Shown one piece after another: positions 4,577 to 6,632 of a stretch of DNA of 6,632 bases; the stretch's first letter is position 1; each line of letters starts with the position of its first letter. The position numbers and the translations under genes were made by a program. Where the stretch lies: contig JBAQKP010000321.1 in NCBI GenBank assembly GCA_049301135.1, positions 1-6,632 on the forward strand, read 5' to 3'. The notes beneath the pieces were generated by a model. The model saw only the letters and a program-made list of their open reading frames with translations. It was not told the origin of the DNA and made no database searches. This DNA is from JAYXXU01 sp049301135. Its GTDB lineage: Bacteria; Pseudomonadota; Gammaproteobacteria; Pseudomonadales; Moraxellaceae.

Positions 4577-6503
4577 ACTCCCGATTTTTTTTTTCTGCCG
4601 CTATTGCGGCCTGTTCTGATGCTCTTATTTGGTTGCCAAGCGCCGCTCTACCGCTGTTGGGAGGCGGACTCAAGGCTTCACCAACAGCACTTGCGATACC
4701 ATTATGAATTTCATCAACCTTACGTTCTATTGGTTTGCTGACGCTCTCATTTCGCAATTCGCTGGCACGGTCGATGACAGGAACTTCTGCAATTGGTACA
4801 GCGGTATTGCCCCTCACATCCCGTTGTATGCTTTGTGCCTGGCCGACAATACTATTTGGATCTCCAGCGTCACTGGCTTGCAAGTTTGCTGCCGATGCCG
4901 CTGCTAGTGCTGGTGGCGTGGCCATGCTAGGTACGATTGGTGTAAGTTGATTATTTGAAACCAATTTTTGCGCCTCATCTTCGTACTGTGCGCTCAAATT
5001 TGGGTTGCTGGTTTTAGGCAGCTCTTTACCTACCTCTGCCGCTGATGCAGGCACTCCACTCGGCATTTGCTGACTAGACTGGGTTTGTCCTGTATGCGCG
5101 GCATACTCCATCATTATTTGGCTTCTTTCTGCTTCACTGGCGTTATTTGCAATAAAATTTGGATTTCTACTACCATAATTTCCACTAGCGGCAGCAAACG
5201 CAAAAGCTGCTGTTGTAAATTTTGGGTCTTTCGTAAAATCGTATCCCGATTGAAATGACTGCCGCTGCTCTGTTTGTCCTTGATTGCTGACCCCGCTACT
5301 GTTTGTCAGCTCTATCCGGTTGCTACTATCGTATTCTCTGCTATTCGCTAGGTTTACGCCCTTTGTGGCTTGCTTTTCTTGACCTGTTTCTTCGCCAACC
5401 TGGTTTTGCTGACTAAAACCACCAGACTTACTGACTCTGTATCCTGTTGTTTGGCTTGAGTCGTTTGCTGTCGATTGACCGCTAGATGTTTGCTCTGACG
5501 CACTGGCTGTTACGGCGTGATTAGTCGAAGCAGTCGCACCAGCACTAACCCCAGTACCACCAGCGCCTCCACTGGCTGCATCGCCTGATCTACCCTTGCC
5601 TGAGCGAACTCCTGCCCCTGTTCCTGTGCCTGTTCCTGTTCCTGTTCCTGTTCCTGTTCCCGAGTTGCCTCCGTTTACTCCACCGAGTCCACCATTTACC
5701 CCTGCATGTACACCTAAATTGTCCGTGTACATTTTTCCCGTACCTTCTTCACGAGTTGTTCCGTCAGTGCTGCCCACACGAGTTGACAAATCCACAGCGC
5801 TTGTATTTTCCCCTGTAACACTGGTGCTGGCTGATGTCTCTCTTCCTTGCGATCCTCTTCGGCTAGCACTCGTAGTGCGGCCTTGACTTGTGCTAAGTGC
5901 CGCTGATGTACGACTTCCAGACCCTGCAATACTGGCTCCTGTCGTTCCACGAGTTCCAGTAACAGAGCTTCCTGCGCTATAACTCGTACCTACAGTGCCT
6001 GACGTATGTGTCGCATTACTAAGTGCTTGTTGTGCCACATTACCAGACGGCGTATGGATACTTGTCGTTCCTTGACTATCCATCATCATAAAATTGCCTG
6101 ATGCCATTTGTGTATTTGCGTTGTACGATCCCATAGAGGTACTGTTTGCATTTGTGGTGTCAAGATTTCGATTGCCCATCGACATATTACCGGCACTCAG
6201 GTCTCCACCAACTGATGCTCCAGATGAGCTAAAACTTGCCATCATTTTGTCACCCATACTCATGATGCCCATTTGACCGAGCTTCACAACAGCACCGGAC
6301 AAAAACGGAACCAAGATCACCATCCAGCCCACGAATGCAAGCTCATCAGTAATTGTCGCGCTAAATGCATCAGTGAGTTGGAACGGAACGCCTTGTTGTG
6401 AGGCAAGACCAAGGGCAACAAATTTTTTCTTGAGCAACATTAGTGAAAATGAATTGATGATTGCGAACATCACTGGCCACAATGCTATCCAGAAAAATCC
6501 CAT
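4554..6503 (-). CDS. traG: TraG-like mating-pair protein, 5'-truncated by a transposon
   Basis: A 649-codon open frame from ATG 6503 to TAG 4556-4554. It opens with two membrane segments (about residues 3-24, FFWIALWPVMFAIINSFSLM, and 54-75, LAFVGWMVILVPFLSG) that resemble the last membrane segments of TraG N-terminal domains of F-type type IV secretion systems. TraG stabilises mating pairs and is the target of entry exclusion. The roughly 400-residue polytopic N-terminal part is absent: the in-frame codons before ATG (Tyr-Phe) run straight into the Tn3-family inverted repeat, and a stop follows 11 codons upstream. ATG 6503 is therefore an internal methionine, not a native start. Residues about 90-400 are extremely rich in Ser, Thr, Gly and Asn, with a Gly-Thr repeat. 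The C-terminal third is alanine-rich and charged (AAIAAEKKNREYEERPSK). If expressed at all, expression might come from transposon read-through. It is likely a non-functional remnant in its present state. Confidence 0.85.
   Translation of the reverse strand: MGFFWIALWPVMFAIINSFSLMLLKKKFVALGLASQQGVPFQLTDAFSATITDELAFVGWMVILVPFLSGAVVKLGQMGIMSMGDKMMASFSSSGASVGGDLSAGNMSMGNRNLDTTNANSTSMGSYNANTQMASGNFMMMDSQGTTSIHTPSGNVAQQALSNATHTSGTVGTSYSAGSSVTGTRGTTGASIAGSGSRTSAALSTSQGRTTSASRRGSQGRETSASTSVTGENTSAVDLSTRVGSTDGTTREEGTGKMYTDNLGVHAGVNGGLGGVNGGNSGTGTGTGTGTGTGTGAGVRSGKGRSGDAASGGAGGTGVSAGATASTNHAVTASASEQTSSGQSTANDSSQTTGYRVSKSGGFSQQNQVGEETGQEKQATKGVNLANSREYDSSNRIELTNSSGVSNQGQTEQRQSFQSGYDFTKDPKFTTAAFAFAAASGNYGSRNPNFIANNASEAERSQIMMEYAAHTGQTQSSQQMPSGVPASAAEVGKELPKTSNPNLSAQYEDEAQKLVSNNQLTPIVPSMATPPALAAASAANLQASDAGDPNSIVGQAQSIQRDVRGNTAVPIAEVPVIDRASELRNESVSKPIERKVDEIHNGIASAVGEALSPPPNSGRAALGNQIRASEQAAIAAEKKNREYEERPSK
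4585..4594 (-). repeat. A10 homopolymer at the traG/transglycosylase overlap
   Basis: Ten T on the + strand are ten A in the coding strand, in traG codons GAA AAA AAA AAT. Loss of one A, or gain of two, moves the traG frame into the transglycosylase frame, reading E-K-K-I-G-S and then its Met. It is a typical RNA-polymerase slippage site and also a typical sequencing-error site. Confidence 0.75.
5617..5660. repeat. Hexanucleotide microsatellite encoding Gly-Thr repeats
   Basis: Seven tandem copies of CCTGTT (one reads CCTGTG) plus two extra bases, on the + strand. On the coding strand it encodes alternating Gly-Thr in the low-complexity part of TraG. Because the unit is six bases, slippage changes repeat number in frame, so alleles differing in length are expected without frameshift. 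Confidence 0.85.
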
Positions 6504-6505
6504 GA

Positions 6506-6510
6506 AATAA
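6506..6510. other. Probable 5-bp target duplication of the transposon
   Basis: AATAA directly borders the outer GGGG end of the inverted repeat. Tn3-family elements duplicate 5 bp, usually AT-rich. The second copy would lie beyond the right edge, so this is inferred from one side only. Confidence 0.4.
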
Positions 6511-6548
6511 GGGGTCAGCTCACGAAACGGAAATTAAAGCACGCTAAG
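6511..6548. repeat. 38-bp terminal inverted repeat of a Tn3-family transposon
   Basis: It begins GGGGTC, has the interior AAACGGAAA and AAAGC, and ends ACGCTAAG. That is the length and pattern of Tn3-family terminal repeats, and it is especially close to the Tn21-type repeat as I remember it. The GGGG outer end faces left, so the transposon body extends to the right. TnpA would bind here. Confidence 0.9.
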
Positions 6549-6632
6549 GGTTTTGCGGTGTCTTTGGTGTCGCACCAGCCAAGATCCGATATACCGTGGC
6601 TTGCCCAATCTGGAGTTCCCGTGCAATCTGAG
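6544..6632 (-). CDS. tnpR: Serine resolvase (TnpR-type) C-terminus, 5' part beyond the right edge
   Basis: The reverse strand is open from the right edge to a TAG at 6546-6544 (28 codons seen). The peptide QIARELQIGQATVYRILAG is the C-terminal helix-turn-helix of the Tn3-resolvase/Hin invertase family (I-A-R-E-L-x-I-x-x-x-T-V-Y-R-I-L), followed by a short tail TPKTPQNP. In Tn3-family elements TnpR binds the res site and resolves cointegrates. The stop codon lies within the terminal inverted repeat, so the gene ends right at the tip of the element with no cargo on this side. The catalytic domain is not in the window. An invertase is a less likely alternative given the adjoining repeat. Confidence 0.85.
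   Translation of the reverse strand, partial: QIARELQIGQATVYRILAGATPKTPQNP

Larger units (their letters stand above)
6511..6632. mobile_element. Left end of a Tn3-family transposon inserted in traG
   Basis: The element starts at 6511 with its 38-bp inverted repeat and continues past the right edge. Inside it, the leftward resolvase C-terminus is the only visible gene. Insertion separates the traG remnant from its 5' part and promoter. Confidence 0.88.

Noticed and set aside
5596..5886. A + strand open frame with a striking Pro-Val repeat
   Set aside because: It is the antisense reading of the CCTGTT microsatellite in traG, with no ribosome binding site. The opposite strand has a long frame with TraG features.
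5714..5950. A second - strand open frame inside traG
   Set aside because: It is an out-of-frame shadow in low-complexity, GC-biased sequence. The traG frame is continuous through it.

Overview
The window looks like part of a conjugative plasmid or integrative conjugative element from a gammaproteobacterium. The evidence is a TraG-type mating-pair protein, a specialised lytic transglycosylase, a KfrB-like plasmid protein, an accessory topoisomerase I, several small secreted or membrane proteins, and a Tn3-family transposon end. Base composition is moderate and fairly even. Moraxellaceae or a related family would fit, but the host cannot be fixed from the sequence alone.

Right end (6511-6632): the 38-bp terminal inverted repeat of a Tn3-family transposon and the C-terminal helix-turn-helix of its serine resolvase, read leftwards. 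The transposon has landed inside traG and removed the 5' part of that gene from this locus. From 6503 down to 4554 a 649-codon remnant of traG remains: two membrane segments, then a very long Ser/Thr/Gly-rich, low-complexity periplasmic-type region that includes a hexanucleotide microsatellite. The traG reading frame overlaps a downstream SLT-type lytic transglycosylase gene (4576-3929). That gene has no signal peptide. An A10 homopolymer sits just before the overlap and could join the two frames by transcriptional slippage.

Middle (3345-3871): two small genes on the opposite strand, coupled by an ATGA overlap. They encode a secreted protein and a two-helix membrane protein. They converge on the transglycosylase gene, and a 10-bp inverted repeat lies between the two 3' ends. 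Small membrane proteins next to traG suggest an entry-exclusion role, which is only a hypothesis.

Left part: from a compact divergent promoter region (3250-3344), a leftward operon encodes a 51-residue lipoprotein (3249-3094), a KfrB-like small protein (3080-2730) and a 664-residue DNA topoisomerase I with two zinc fingers (2717-723). A further leftward gene for an exported protein of unknown function starts at 632 and runs off the left edge. No rRNA, tRNA or CRISPR was seen, and no gene-free stretch exceeds 300 bases.
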